Source: UBA11872 sp965198285
GTDB lineage: Bacteria > Chloroflexota > UBA11872
DNA length: 64,000 nucleotides
NCBI GenBank assembly: GCA_965198285.1
Contig: OZ240251.1
Span: 310,001 to 374,000, forward strand
Reading direction: 5' to 3'
Of this stretch, positions 16,559 to 25,081 are shown one piece after another. The number at the start of each line of letters is the position of its first letter. Position 1 is the stretch's first letter. The translations under genes were made by a program, and so were the position numbers. The notes under the pieces were generated by a model that made no database searches, was not told the origin of the DNA, and saw only the letters and a program-made list of their open reading frames with translations.

Positions 16559-16855
16559 TCACGCGCCGGCGCGCTCGGCAAACTGGAGCACGTTGGGTAG
16601 CGGTCCGATCAAAACCAGCACGTCGTGGGGACGAATCTTCTCGTCGGGGGCCGGCAGGAACTGCTGCCCCCCAGCGCGTCCGATGGCCATCACCTCCACG
16701 CCGGATTGGCGCAGTCCCACCTCGCCGATTGTGCGGCCCACGTATGAACTGCGGGCCGCGATCGCCACTTCCTCGATCGTGATGCCCGTGGACTTGGCGT
16801 CCAGCAATTCCGCAAGCGCCCAGGCGACATTGGGTTTCAGCACGTACGAGGCCAT
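16559..16855 (-). CDS. TrkA-C (RCK-C) domain: C-terminal part of split K+ channel
   Basis: 98 residues from ATG at 16855. It has the TrkA-C fold (SYVGRTIGEVGLRQSGVEVMAIGR...HDVLVLIGP). It continues in the same frame from the channel gene ending at 16880: only the TGA at 16880-16882 and eight codons lie between them, and the joined protein matches the usual ~340-residue K+ channel plan. There is no ribosome binding site before the ATG, so this half is expressed either by TGA read-through or not at all. Confidence 0.8.
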   Translation of the reverse strand: MASYVLKPNVAWALAELLDAKSTGITIEEVAIAARSSYVGRTIGEVGLRQSGVEVMAIGRAGGQQFLPAPDEKIRPHDVLVLIGPLPNVLQFAERAGA

Positions 16856-16879
16856 GTGCTGTGCACCGGCCGCGTGCGG

Positions 16880-17590
16880 TCAAAACACTCGCGTGGCGCC
16901 GGCCACCGTCAGTCGTTCAACCGTCTCGTTGGTGTTAGCCCGAGCAATCACAGGAATGTGTGGCGCGGTCGCGCGCGCCGACAGCACGGTATATACGTTG
17001 TCGGCGTCGTTGCCGGTGGAAACCATCACAGCAGCCGCCCGGTCGATTCCCGCGGCACGCAGCGTTTCCGCCGAGGCGGCGTTTCCGCACACCGTCAGCA
17101 CGCCGAGGCTTTCGGCCTGCTCGCAGCGCCCGGGATGCTGGTCGATGGTCACCACGGACCGTCCGGCGGCGCGCAGGTTTTCGATGATGCCTTCGCCCAC
17201 GCGACCGAAGCCGCAGACGATGAAGTGGTCACGCAGAGCCGTCAGCGCTTGCTCCTTGCGACGTTCGGCGACGCGCGCGAGCAGTTGACCGCTGACAAGA
17301 TACTCAACCGTGACCGTATATCCAATCGCGGCTATGCCGGAGATGATGAGCACAATCGCGAAGATTCGTCCCCCCTGGTCAAGGGGAATGACCTCGTTGT
17401 AGCCGACGGTGCTGATGGTGACGACCGTCATGTACAGTGCGTCCAGCAGGTTGGCGCCCGCCACCGCCATGAATCCAATGACCCCGATGACTGTCAGGGC
17501 AACCATGGCCCCCAGGCCCCAGATCACCCGGCGGGCCATCGGGTGCGTCGCCGCGGCTTCCGGGGCTGCCGGGGGGCGTGGCGTCAGCAC
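16880..17590 (-). CDS. Two-TM potassium channel with TrkA-N (RCK) domain, ends at in-frame TGA
   Basis: 236 residues. Two membrane helices (about 21-45 and 74-98) flank a pore loop with selectivity filter TISTVGYN (residues 58-65, canonical TVGYG altered to TVGYN). Residues 118-236 are a Rossmann RCK domain (FIVCGFGRVGEGI, VSTGNDADNVY). Translation stops at TGA 16880-16882, but the frame goes on into the TrkA-C domain at 16855. The start lies one base from the ArsA-like stop, so the genes are cotranscribed. The TGA may be a nonsense mutation, an assembly error, or selenocysteine, since selD lies in the same cluster. It would conduct K+ and respond to cytoplasmic ligands through RCK. Confidence 0.85.
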   Translation of the reverse strand: MLTPRPPAAPEAAATHPMARRVIWGLGAMVALTVIGVIGFMAVAGANLLDALYMTVVTISTVGYNEVIPLDQGGRIFAIVLIISGIAAIGYTVTVEYLVSGQLLARVAERRKEQALTALRDHFIVCGFGRVGEGIIENLRAAGRSVVTIDQHPGRCEQAESLGVLTVCGNAASAETLRAAGIDRAAAVMVSTGNDADNVYTVLSARATAPHIPVIARANTNETVERLTVAGATRVF

Positions 17591-17591
17591 G

Positions 17592-18809
17592 CTAGGCGCG
17601 GGAACTCCGGGCCGTGGCCGCGGCGGATTCGCGCGCGGCGAAGCGCACGCGGAGTTGGCCGTCCTCCAGCCGGGCGCCGCTGTGGGTCATCCGGGCGAGA
17701 ACGCGTGGGAGCACGATGTTGCGGCGGGCGGCGCCCATGCGAATGATCAGCTCGTCGCCGCGCCGGATCAGCGAGGCGTCTGACTTGTCCAGAAATGGCG
17801 CGGGAATGCGGAACTCGAACCCGCCGCTGACCTCCACGATCTCGTAGGGCTTGTAGTCGATCAGCCGGTCCGCCGGCTCGCAGGTGGCGTGCATTTGGGC
17901 GCCCATGGTGCGCAGCCGGTCGATCCCAACCACTTCATGCGAGAACTGGTGCACCCGCAGGATGGGGATCGGGTCGAACATCGCGTGGATGTCGCGGAGA
18001 TAGGGCGCCTGCATGGTGCGGCGCTGCTCGGCGAACTGTCCCTCGGCCTCTTCGGACACCACGCGGTTCACCACCACCGCGTCGGTGATGTGGTCGTACA
18101 GGGTCAGATAGGTGTAGCTGCGCTGGGCCTCGCGGATGACCATCTTTTCGGGGTTGACCACCAGCCGCACGGTTGTCGTGTTGGAGGCGGTCAGGATCTC
18201 GTGCAGCTGCTGTAGTTCGTCCACCAGGTCGGTCATCGCCTCGAACACGTCGTCATCGGGCAGGGGAAGGTCGGTCACGCGGCGGGCCATGGGCCGCACC
18301 ATGCGGGCCAGGTGGCGGTTGATGGGCAGCAGCTTGTCCAGCCACCAGCGGCCAACTTCCGGGAACGCCAACAACCGCAGCGTCTCTCCGGTGGGTGCGC
18401 AGTCCACCACCACCACGTCGAATTCGCCGGAGGAGGCGTGCCGGTTCACCCATAACAGGTTGGCCAGTTCCTCCATGCCGGGGAATACGGCAATCTCCTC
18501 GGCCAGGACGTTGTCCATGCCGCGCCAGGTCAGTACGGCTTCCACCCAGTTCTGCACCGTGCCCCAGTACGTCTCCAGGTTGTAGTAGACGTCGCATTCC
18601 TGCGCCCACAAGTTGTCGACCACGGGTTGGGGCACAGGTCCCAGGTGGGTATCCAGCGAATCGCCCAGGCTGTGGGCCGTATCGGTGCTGAGCACCACGG
18701 TGCGCAGACCGGCATCGGCGCAGCGCAGCGCGGCGGACGCGGCCACGCTGGTCTTGCCCACGCCGCCCTTGCCGGTGTACAGCAAGATGCGCGGCGAACG
18801 CTTAGCCAT
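17592..18809 (-). CDS. ArsA/GET3-like anion-transporting ATPase
   Basis: 405 residues. Deviant Walker A GKGGVGKT (13-20) and the STDTAHSLGDSLD switch region identify the ArsA/GET3 branch of SIMIBI ATPases. The C-terminal 80 residues (RIPAPFLDKSDASLIRRGDELII...) form the Hsp20-like domain that many bacterial ArsA-like proteins carry. No arsB or arsD neighbour and no metal-binding cysteine triad, so an arsenite-pump role is unlikely; a chaperone/targeting function is more plausible. Overlaps the selD stop by eight bases and abuts the channel gene. Confidence 0.88.
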   Translation of the reverse strand: MAKRSPRILLYTGKGGVGKTSVAASAALRCADAGLRTVVLSTDTAHSLGDSLDTHLGPVPQPVVDNLWAQECDVYYNLETYWGTVQNWVEAVLTWRGMDNVLAEEIAVFPGMEELANLLWVNRHASSGEFDVVVVDCAPTGETLRLLAFPEVGRWWLDKLLPINRHLARMVRPMARRVTDLPLPDDDVFEAMTDLVDELQQLHEILTASNTTTVRLVVNPEKMVIREAQRSYTYLTLYDHITDAVVVNRVVSEEAEGQFAEQRRTMQAPYLRDIHAMFDPIPILRVHQFSHEVVGIDRLRTMGAQMHATCEPADRLIDYKPYEIVEVSGGFEFRIPAPFLDKSDASLIRRGDELIIRMGAARRNIVLPRVLARMTHSGARLEDGQLRVRFAARESAAATARSSRA

Positions 18810-19884
18810 CGAAGTCGTCGGTGGCGTCCGTCGGGCGGACGTACATCAGGCAGCTTTCCCGCGCCGTAATTCGGCCCACGGTGGCCGCGGACGGTGTACC
18901 GGCACGCTCAAGGGCCTGCCGCAGGGCGGCTTCGTCTTCGGGCGGAATGGCGATCAGCAGCCCGCCGCTGGTCTGCGCATCGGCCAGCAGGATGCGCGTG
19001 GCCGCGTCGACCGCTGGGTGCCAGGTGACATCGCCATCCAGCGCGGCCAGGTTGCGCTCGGTTCCGCCGGGTACCTCATCGGCCGCGATCAGTGACCAGA
19101 CCTCGGGCAGGGTTGGGACTTCGTCAGCGTAGACCTCGGCCGAGACGCCGCTGGCCTGCAGCATCTCGCGCAGGTGACCCAGCAGCCCATAGCCGGTCAC
19201 GTCAGTCACGGCGTGCGCGCCATGATCGCTTGCAGCTCTGGCCGCGACGGCATTCAGTGTGGTCATAGACGTGATCGCGGCGTCCAGCGCGGTCTGGCTG
19301 GCGGCGTCGAACTTGCCGGCGGTGGTGATGATTCCGGTGCCCAGCGGCTTGGTCAGCACCAATAGGTCGTCGGGACGCGCGCCGGCGTTGGTGCTGATTG
19401 CATCGGGGTGCACGGTTCCCAGCGCCGCCAGACCGAACTTGGGTTCCGGGTCGTCAATCGAATGGCCGCCGCCGATCACCGCCCCCGCTTCGTGCACCTT
19501 ATCGGCCGCCCCGCGCTGGACCTCGGCCAGCAGGTCCAGCGGCAGCGTCCCCCGCGGCCAGCCAGCGATGTTGAGCGCCAGGATCGGCGCGGCCCCCATG
19601 GCGTAGAGATCGCTCAAGGCGTTCGCGGCCGCAATCGCTCCAAAGCTGTAGGCGTCGTCCACGATCGGTGTAAAGACATCCGTCGTGAACGCGATGGCCA
19701 GGTCGTCGCGCAGGCGGTAGACGGCGGCGTCGTCCATGCCCTGCCCTCCGACCAGCAGGTCGGGCGAGGCCATCGGCGGCATCAGGCGCAGCACGTGCGC
19801 CAGCTCGTCAGGGCTGAGCTTGCACGCTCAGCCGGCGCCGTGCGCGTACCGTGTAAGTTTGAGCGGCGTGTGTTCTCGTTCCAT
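18802..19884 (-). CDS. selD: Selenophosphate synthetase, selenocysteine-containing (in-frame TGA)
   Basis: The uninterrupted frame begins only at 19794, but it lacks the catalytic N-terminus. Upstream in the same frame lies ATG at 19884, then LKLTRYAHGAG, the TGA at 19828-19830, and ACKLSPDELAHVL. This is exactly the SelD active-site motif GAG(C/U)xCK, with the catalytic residue encoded by TGA, as in other Sec-containing SelD proteins. Full length is 360 residues, normal for SelD. Other motifs: DDAAVYRL, TTDVFTPIVDDAYSFG, GGHSIDDPEPKFGLAALG, and DVTGYGLLGHL. It makes selenophosphate from selenide and ATP for Sec-tRNA. The organism must therefore carry selA, selB and selC elsewhere. First gene of the ArsA-channel cluster. 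Confidence 0.92.
19789..19830 (-). promoter_or_regulatory. Selenocysteine TGA and SECIS-like stem-loop of selD
   Basis: The TGA (19828-19830) is followed by a possible hairpin: GTGC-A-AGCTC, apical loop AGCCCTGAC, GAGCT-GGC-GCAC. Bacterial SECIS elements are hairpins directly downstream of the UGA with a G among the first loop bases, which this loop has; its distance from the UGA (about 12 bases) is a little short. Folding is by eye. Confidence 0.55.
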
Positions 19885-19958
19885 CCCTGCACGTTAGCGT
19901 AACGCCGCTGCCCGTAGGGCCCGTTCTTGCATTCGAAGGCTGTAAGGATCCAGCCGTG

Positions 19959-21284
19959 ATGCCGCTTTTGCCGCGCCGTCGCACCGCCAGCCGCTTGATG
20001 GCCGTTGCCCTGGCGGTCGCGTTGCTATTGGCGGGCGGCGGGCAGTCCGCAGCAGCGCAGTCCCTGGACGCCACGCCGGTCACGGGCGGTGCGTTCTTCG
20101 AGCGGGCGGACGCCGATGGGCTGGGCTTCGCGATCAGAAATTACGCCGACGGCCCGAGCTTCTATGACGCGTACCTTCGCTTCGGCGGCGACCAAACGCT
20201 CGGTCCGCCCGTTTCCCGGCCTTGGGTCGATGACGGGGGGTTCGTTTACCAGATCACCCAGCGCGCCCTTCTTCAGTGGTCGCCGGCGGACGACCGAGTC
20301 GCAGTGGCCAACCTGTTCGAGCAACTGAACAGCGCCGAATTTGCCGATGAACTGCGCGCGCGTCACATTCCCGACTCCGAAACGCCGCCGCCACTGCGGA
20401 GCGATCTCGCGCAACAGGCGCGGCTGGCCTGGATGACCGACCGTGCAATTGCTGAGGCGTTCGCCAACAATCCATTGGAACTGGGCAACCTGGACGCCAG
20501 CATCGAGTTTCATGGCCTGCCCATGTCTCGCCCCGTGCGTCTGGGGCCTTTCGTCGTTCAGCGCTTCCAGCGGACGGCGCTACAGCACTGGGTCGAGCAG
20601 GTGGACGGTGGGCCGCCGGTTGGCTCGGTGGTGCTGGTCAACGCGGGCGACATCTACCGCGACCTGGCGCTGCCAGACCAGCTGCTGGCGGCGCCGCACG
20701 CGCCCGACCACGCCGCGGTGCTCGACGTGCGGCTCGATCCGCCGGAGAACGCCGACTTGGAACCGGCGGACGTCGCTTTGCGCGCCTACAACACCCAAAA
20801 CCACAGGCTCCGTACGGCGCTGGCGCTGTTGGAGAGCGTTGCGGCGAACACGACGGCACTGGAGCTGGCCGCGAGCGCGCAACTCGCCATCGAGTTTGAC
20901 GCGCTACCGGCGAGCGTGCTGGCCTCTTACAACGCGTCGCGCGGTATTCGGGTCAACGCAACCCTGCGCAGTGAAGACCCGCGGCCGCTGGCGGCGGTGC
21001 TCGCGCACGAACTCCAACACTTCGAGGACTTCATGCTCGGTCGGCTTGGGGAGGACGGCCAGAGTTGCCTGGACGCGGAGGCACGGGCGCTCACGCGCGA
21101 GGTCGAGACCTGGAATGCGCTCGTGGCGGCCGACGATCTCCCGCCACGGCCTAGCGTGCTGGTGCGTATCGAGAACAGCCGTGCGGCGCTCTATTTGGAC
21201 GGCCCCACGGCCATCGAAGCACTGGTTCAGCACCTCTACCACGATGCTTGCGACAAGGCACTTGTCGACCGGGCCAAGGGATAA
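19959..21284 (+). CDS. Secreted HExxH metallopeptidase-like protein with N-terminal Chloroflexota module
   Basis: Starts at ATG 19959 (a GTG lies one codon upstream). A signal peptide covers residues 1-34 with an AAAQS cleavage site. Residues 55-235 form a module with FYDAYLRFGGDQTLGPPVS, LAWMTDRAIAEAF, and GLPMSRPVRLGPFVVQRFQR that is also present in the beta-lactamase-like protein at 29407-30981. The C-terminal domain has LAHELQHFEDF (His351-Glu-x2-His355) followed by a Cys and EARALTREVE, a zinc-peptidase-like arrangement. Probably exported; substrate unknown. Divergent from selD with only 71 bases between, so the promoters share that gap. Confidence 0.75.
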   Translation: MPLLPRRRTASRLMAVALAVALLLAGGGQSAAAQSLDATPVTGGAFFERADADGLGFAIRNYADGPSFYDAYLRFGGDQTLGPPVSRPWVDDGGFVYQITQRALLQWSPADDRVAVANLFEQLNSAEFADELRARHIPDSETPPPLRSDLAQQARLAWMTDRAIAEAFANNPLELGNLDASIEFHGLPMSRPVRLGPFVVQRFQRTALQHWVEQVDGGPPVGSVVLVNAGDIYRDLALPDQLLAAPHAPDHAAVLDVRLDPPENADLEPADVALRAYNTQNHRLRTALALLESVAANTTALELAASAQLAIEFDALPASVLASYNASRGIRVNATLRSEDPRPLAAVLAHELQHFEDFMLGRLGEDGQSCLDAEARALTREVETWNALVAADDLPPRPSVLVRIENSRAALYLDGPTAIEALVQHLYHDACDKALVDRAKG

Positions 21285-21471
21285 CATTCGGCATCGCAGC
21301 GGCTTGTTCTGAGCAAGACATTGCGGACGGGGCTGGCACGGCCCTCCGAGGAAGTTGGTCCCTGGTCGTAAGCTGTTGAGGCATTGTTTCCGCGGGCATT
21401 GGACTGGATTCAGCCTGTCCGCAAAAACGTAGGGCCAGCTTGGCATCAGGATCGACGCCATTTTTCCCCAA

Positions 21472-22722
21472 ATGAATTCCTTGCAAACGTCGCTCTATCG
21501 GACGCTCGCCGAGCGCGGGTTCATCCACTCCGTGTCAAACGCGGAGGGCCTGCGCGCGGCCCTGGATCGTCCCTGTACGTTTTACGTCGGGTTTGATCCC
21601 ACGGCGCCCAGCCTGCACACGGGGCACCTCATCCCGCTGGCGCTCGCCGCCCACCTGGCGCGGGCCGGCCATTACCCGGTGCTGCTGGCCGGCGGCGGGA
21701 CCGGGCTGATCGGCGACCCGACCGACCGGGCCGAAACCCGTGCGCTGCTCAGCGCCGAGCGCGTGGCCGCCAACACGCGGGCCGTCCGCCGCCAGGTGGA
21801 CCGCCTGTTCGAGCACGAGCAGGCCGACATCGCCATCGTTGACAACGCCGAGTGGCTGACCCAACTCCGTTACCTGGAGTTCCTGCGCGATATCGGCCGC
21901 TACTTCAGCGTCAACGAAATCCTGGCCACCGACACCTATCGCGCGCGACTGGAAAGCGGTCAGGGCCTCAACTTCGTGGAGATCAACTACCGCTTGCTCC
22001 AGGCCTACGACTTTCTACACCTCTTTCGGGAACACGGCTGCACCCTGCAGATTGGGGGCAGCGACCAGTGGGCCAACATCTTGGCGGGGGTGGACCTGAT
22101 CCGGCGGATCGAGGGCGCCGAAGCGTTTGGCCTGGTCACCCCGCTGCTCACGACCAGCACGGGCCAGAAGATGGGCAAGACCGCCGGTGGCGCGCTCTGG
22201 CTGGACCCTGAACTGACCTCGCCGTACGACTTCTACCAGTATTGGATCAACATCGAGGATGCGTCGGTGGAACGGACGCTGGCTCTGCTGACACCGCTGC
22301 CAATGGACGAGGTCCGTGCGCTGGCCGCCCTGCGCGGTGCCCGGATTCGTACCGCCAAGGAGCGGCTGGCTTACGAGATCACCGCCAGGGTCCACGGGAC
22401 AGAGGCTGCCGCCGCCGCGCGCGATGGCGCGCGGGCGCTGTTCGGGCGCGACGGCGGGTCCACCACGGCCGTACCGCAGACGCGAGTTGCCGAGGATCAG
22501 GTCGCCGCAGGCCTGCGTATCGTGGACCTGTTGTTGAGCACGGGGCTCGCCGGGTCGCGCTCGGCGGCGCGACGGCTGATTGCGCAAGGGGGCGCGTACG
22601 CCAACGACCGGCGCGTGGACAGCCCTGACACAATTTTTCACGCCGACGCCTTCCAGGATGGTGAGCTCTTGCTGCGCTCGGGCAAGAAGCGCTATCACCG
22701 GGTCCTGGTGGACAACGACTAG
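21472..22722 (+). CDS. tyrS: Tyrosyl-tRNA synthetase
   Basis: 416 residues from ATG at 21472. Class I signature SLHTGHL (HIGH equivalent) near residue 45, tyrosine-pocket elements NYRLLQAYDF and IGGSDQWANI, the KMSKS-like loop TGQKMGKT, and a C-terminal S4 RNA-binding domain (LSTGLAGSRSAARRLIAQGG). Charges tRNA-Tyr. The 187 bases upstream show no T-box motif that I can recognise. Confidence 0.96.
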   Translation: MNSLQTSLYRTLAERGFIHSVSNAEGLRAALDRPCTFYVGFDPTAPSLHTGHLIPLALAAHLARAGHYPVLLAGGGTGLIGDPTDRAETRALLSAERVAANTRAVRRQVDRLFEHEQADIAIVDNAEWLTQLRYLEFLRDIGRYFSVNEILATDTYRARLESGQGLNFVEINYRLLQAYDFLHLFREHGCTLQIGGSDQWANILAGVDLIRRIEGAEAFGLVTPLLTTSTGQKMGKTAGGALWLDPELTSPYDFYQYWINIEDASVERTLALLTPLPMDEVRALAALRGARIRTAKERLAYEITARVHGTEAAAAARDGARALFGRDGGSTTAVPQTRVAEDQVAAGLRIVDLLLSTGLAGSRSAARRLIAQGGAYANDRRVDSPDTIFHADAFQDGELLLRSGKKRYHRVLVDND

Positions 22723-22734
22723 GAGCGCGCCTCG

Positions 22735-23217
22735 GTGAACTGGTCAGCCAACGAAATTCGGCGGGTGGACGCCGATAGCTCCGGCGAGCATTGGGAGCGC
22801 TTCCTCACGGCCATGGTGGCCTACTGGAACGAGAGTTTTCCCAGCGAGCTGAGCCACTTGGAGTGGCACCAGCTGTACACCGACCGAGTTCGCCGTCGCT
22901 TGCAGGAACGGCCGACCTGGCTATGGATGTACGAGCGTGACGGGCGCACGCTGGCGCTGACCAACTTTCACCTGGACGGCGGTGTGGCGCACGTTGCCGA
23001 GGTTTGGGTCGCCCCCGATTCGCGCCGCTACGGGCTGGGCGGCTTCATGATTAGGCAGATGCGCAAGACGCTGCGCGAAGCTGGAGTGACGCGCATGGCC
23101 GTCACGGTCCCCACCAATGCAACGGTAGCGGCCAGCATCGACTTCTGGCGCGACCTGGGCTTTACCGAGGTCGCGGTGCACCTGGAAGCGACGACCTTCG
23201 GGCCTGACGACGCCTGA
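22735..23217 (+). CDS. GNAT-family N-acetyltransferase
   Basis: 160 residues from GTG at 22735, 12 bases after tyrS. Core GNAT elements: VAEVWVAPDSRRYGLGGFMI (acetyl-CoA loop) and SIDFWRDLGFTEVAVHLE near the end. Substrate unknown. Probably cotranscribed with tyrS. Confidence 0.85.
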   Translation: MNWSANEIRRVDADSSGEHWERFLTAMVAYWNESFPSELSHLEWHQLYTDRVRRRLQERPTWLWMYERDGRTLALTNFHLDGGVAHVAEVWVAPDSRRYGLGGFMIRQMRKTLREAGVTRMAVTVPTNATVAASIDFWRDLGFTEVAVHLEATTFGPDDA

Positions 23218-23314
23218 ACCTCCGGGCCGCCGTCACTGTCGCACGACGCCAGTAGGCGGCCGGTACTGATGCAGGCCGCCTCCATCGCAACGCGCATGAC
23301 GTCCCGCGATTGGA

Positions 23315-23330
23315 TGTTTCACGTGAAACA
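23315..23330. promoter_or_regulatory. Perfect parS site (ParB binding site)
   Basis: The 16-base palindrome TGTTTCACGTGAAACA is identical to the widely conserved bacterial parS consensus bound by ParB. It lies in the intergenic gap before the tag gene. parS sites cluster near oriC, so the window may be on the origin-proximal part of the chromosome. No parA/parB in the window. Confidence 0.85.
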
Positions 23331-23396
23331 CGGCGTTGGCATGGGTCTCTCGCGTCGCTACGCTCATCAATGTCACGCCACATCGAGGATCGGCTC

Positions 23397-24023
23397 ATGG
23401 CCGCCCTATCCCTGCCCCCGGGTCTGTCCAAGCGCCGTGTGCCGTTGCGCAAGCCCGTGACGCCCGAGGACCTGGCCGACGCGCGCGTCCGCGAGGCTCT
23501 GGGCGAGACCGGCCGCTGCGAGTGGGCGCAGCGGCACGACGGGCTCCGGCAATACCACGACGACGTCTGGGGCGAACGCCCGGCGGACGATTCGGAGTTC
23601 TTCGAGGGCATGCTGCTCGAAATATTCCACGCGGGATTGAGCTGGACGTTGATCTGGAACAAGCACCAGGGGCTTCGAGACGCCTACGACGACTTCGACA
23701 TCAACGCGGTGGCGGCCTACGGCTCCGCCGACATCGCACGACTGCTTGCCGACCCCAACGTCATTCGCAGCGAAAGGAAGATCGTCGCTGCCATCGAGAA
23801 CGCGCGGACGGTGCAGGAGATCCAGGACCGCGACGGGTCCTTTCAGGACTTTCTGCTCGGCTTGCCGACAAGCACGAACGGCAAGATCAACGCGCTGAAG
23901 AAGACGTTCCGCTTCATGGGGCCGGGCACGTTGCGCGGCTTTCTGGAATCGGCCGGCCTGGTCGCGCCGCCGCACCACGCCTATTGCTTCAAGGCCGACC
24001 GCAACGTCTGGTCCGCCGCCTGA
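23397..24023 (+). CDS. tag: DNA-3-methyladenine glycosylase I
   Basis: The start is chosen at ATG 23397; an earlier in-frame ATG at 23310 would place the parS palindrome inside the gene and add residues without family match. From 23397 it is 208 residues. It holds the Tag family motif RCEWAQRHDGLRQYHDDVWG, then FFEGMLLEIFHAGLSW and a C-terminal zinc-binding pattern HHAYC (Hx3C) complementing the N-terminal Cys/His. It removes 3-methyladenine from alkylated DNA. Confidence 0.88.
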   Translation: MAALSLPPGLSKRRVPLRKPVTPEDLADARVREALGETGRCEWAQRHDGLRQYHDDVWGERPADDSEFFEGMLLEIFHAGLSWTLIWNKHQGLRDAYDDFDINAVAAYGSADIARLLADPNVIRSERKIVAAIENARTVQEIQDRDGSFQDFLLGLPTSTNGKINALKKTFRFMGPGTLRGFLESAGLVAPPHHAYCFKADRNVWSAA

Positions 24024-24027
24024 GGAC

Positions 24028-25065
24028 GTGCCGGTGATCACCGTCGCGCTGGATGACCTGCGGCGGTTCGGACACGCGGCGCTGGCCACCCGTGGCGTGC
24101 GTGAGGCCGACGCCGCGCTGGTGATCGAGGTCATGCTCGAGCAAGACCTGCGCGGCCACGGGCACCACGGCATCGTGCTACTGGCGCTGCGGGTGCGCGA
24201 CCTGGACGCCGGCCGCGCCTGCGCCGACGCGCAGGTGGAAGTGTTAGCCGACCTGCCGGCCTTCACGGCGCTCGACGCACATGGGGCGCTGGGACCAGTG
24301 GGGGCCGTGCAGGCCATGGACGCCTGCATCGCCAAGGCACGCACCCAGGGGGCCGCCATGGCTTCGCTGCGTGACATGCCGCACTGGGTCATCCCCGCCT
24401 ACTACAGCATGCGTGCGGCGGCGGCCGGTCTGATTGGCTACTGCACTTGCTACACCGACCCGTCGTTCGCGCCTGTGGGCGGCGCCACGCGGGTGCTGGG
24501 CAACAACCCGCTCTCCTACGCGATTCCCGCCGATCCGCGGCCACCTGTTGTGGTGGACTTCGGCGTCTCCGCCTCCACCGGTCGGATACGCGAGCTGATA
24601 GCGGACGGCCAGCCGCTGCCTGACGGCTGGGCCGTCGACACAGCCGGACGCCCGCTTCGCGATCCCGCGCAGGCAATGGCGGACGGCGTGTTTCTCCCAG
24701 TAGCCGAGCATCGCGGCTACGGCCTGGGCCTGGTCCACGAACTGCTCGGCGCCACGCTGAACGCCATGCCGATCGCCCTGGAGAAGCCGCCCGGCCGCTA
24801 CGGCGGGTTCTTCATGGCCTGGCGCGTGGACACGTTTCGACCGCGGGACGAGTTTCTGCGCGACGTCAATCACGCGCTGGACCGGGTGACCAGCAGCCCA
24901 CCCGTCGATCCGGCCCGCCCCATCCGCTATCCCGGTGAGCGGTCCGGCCGCGCCCTACGCCGCAACCGGGCCCGAAGCAAGGTCGACCTCAGCACTGCAT
25001 CCTGGTCCCGAGTCCAGGAAGTCGCGGACCTTACCGGGGTGCCGACGCCCAAGCCAGTGGCTTAG
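24028..25065 (+). CDS. Ldh-family (malate/L-lactate/ureidoglycolate-type) NAD(P) oxidoreductase
   Basis: 345 residues from GTG at 24028, four bases after tag. Family features: EVMLEQDLRGHGHHGIVLL (variant of the SRxHG substrate motif), TRVLGNNPLSYAIP, FGVSASTGRI, LPVAEHRGYGLGLVHELLG. These dehydrogenases act on 2-hydroxy acids with NAD(P)H in the cytoplasm. The substrate cannot be named. The C-terminal tail beyond residue 310 is basic and atypical. Ends 16 bases from the convergent SHMT-GcvT gene. Confidence 0.82.
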   Translation: MPVITVALDDLRRFGHAALATRGVREADAALVIEVMLEQDLRGHGHHGIVLLALRVRDLDAGRACADAQVEVLADLPAFTALDAHGALGPVGAVQAMDACIAKARTQGAAMASLRDMPHWVIPAYYSMRAAAAGLIGYCTCYTDPSFAPVGGATRVLGNNPLSYAIPADPRPPVVVDFGVSASTGRIRELIADGQPLPDGWAVDTAGRPLRDPAQAMADGVFLPVAEHRGYGLGLVHELLGATLNAMPIALEKPPGRYGGFFMAWRVDTFRPRDEFLRDVNHALDRVTSSPPVDPARPIRYPGERSGRALRRNRARSKVDLSTASWSRVQEVADLTGVPTPKPVA

Positions 25066-25081
25066 GCACCGAAGCGACCTG

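Noticed and set aside
21285..21471. T-box leader ahead of tyrS
   Set aside because: No T-box consensus or specifier-loop pattern recognisable.
23310..23396. Upstream start for tag at ATG 23310
   Set aside because: It would put the perfect parS palindrome inside the gene and the added residues do not match the family; ATG 23397 fits better.
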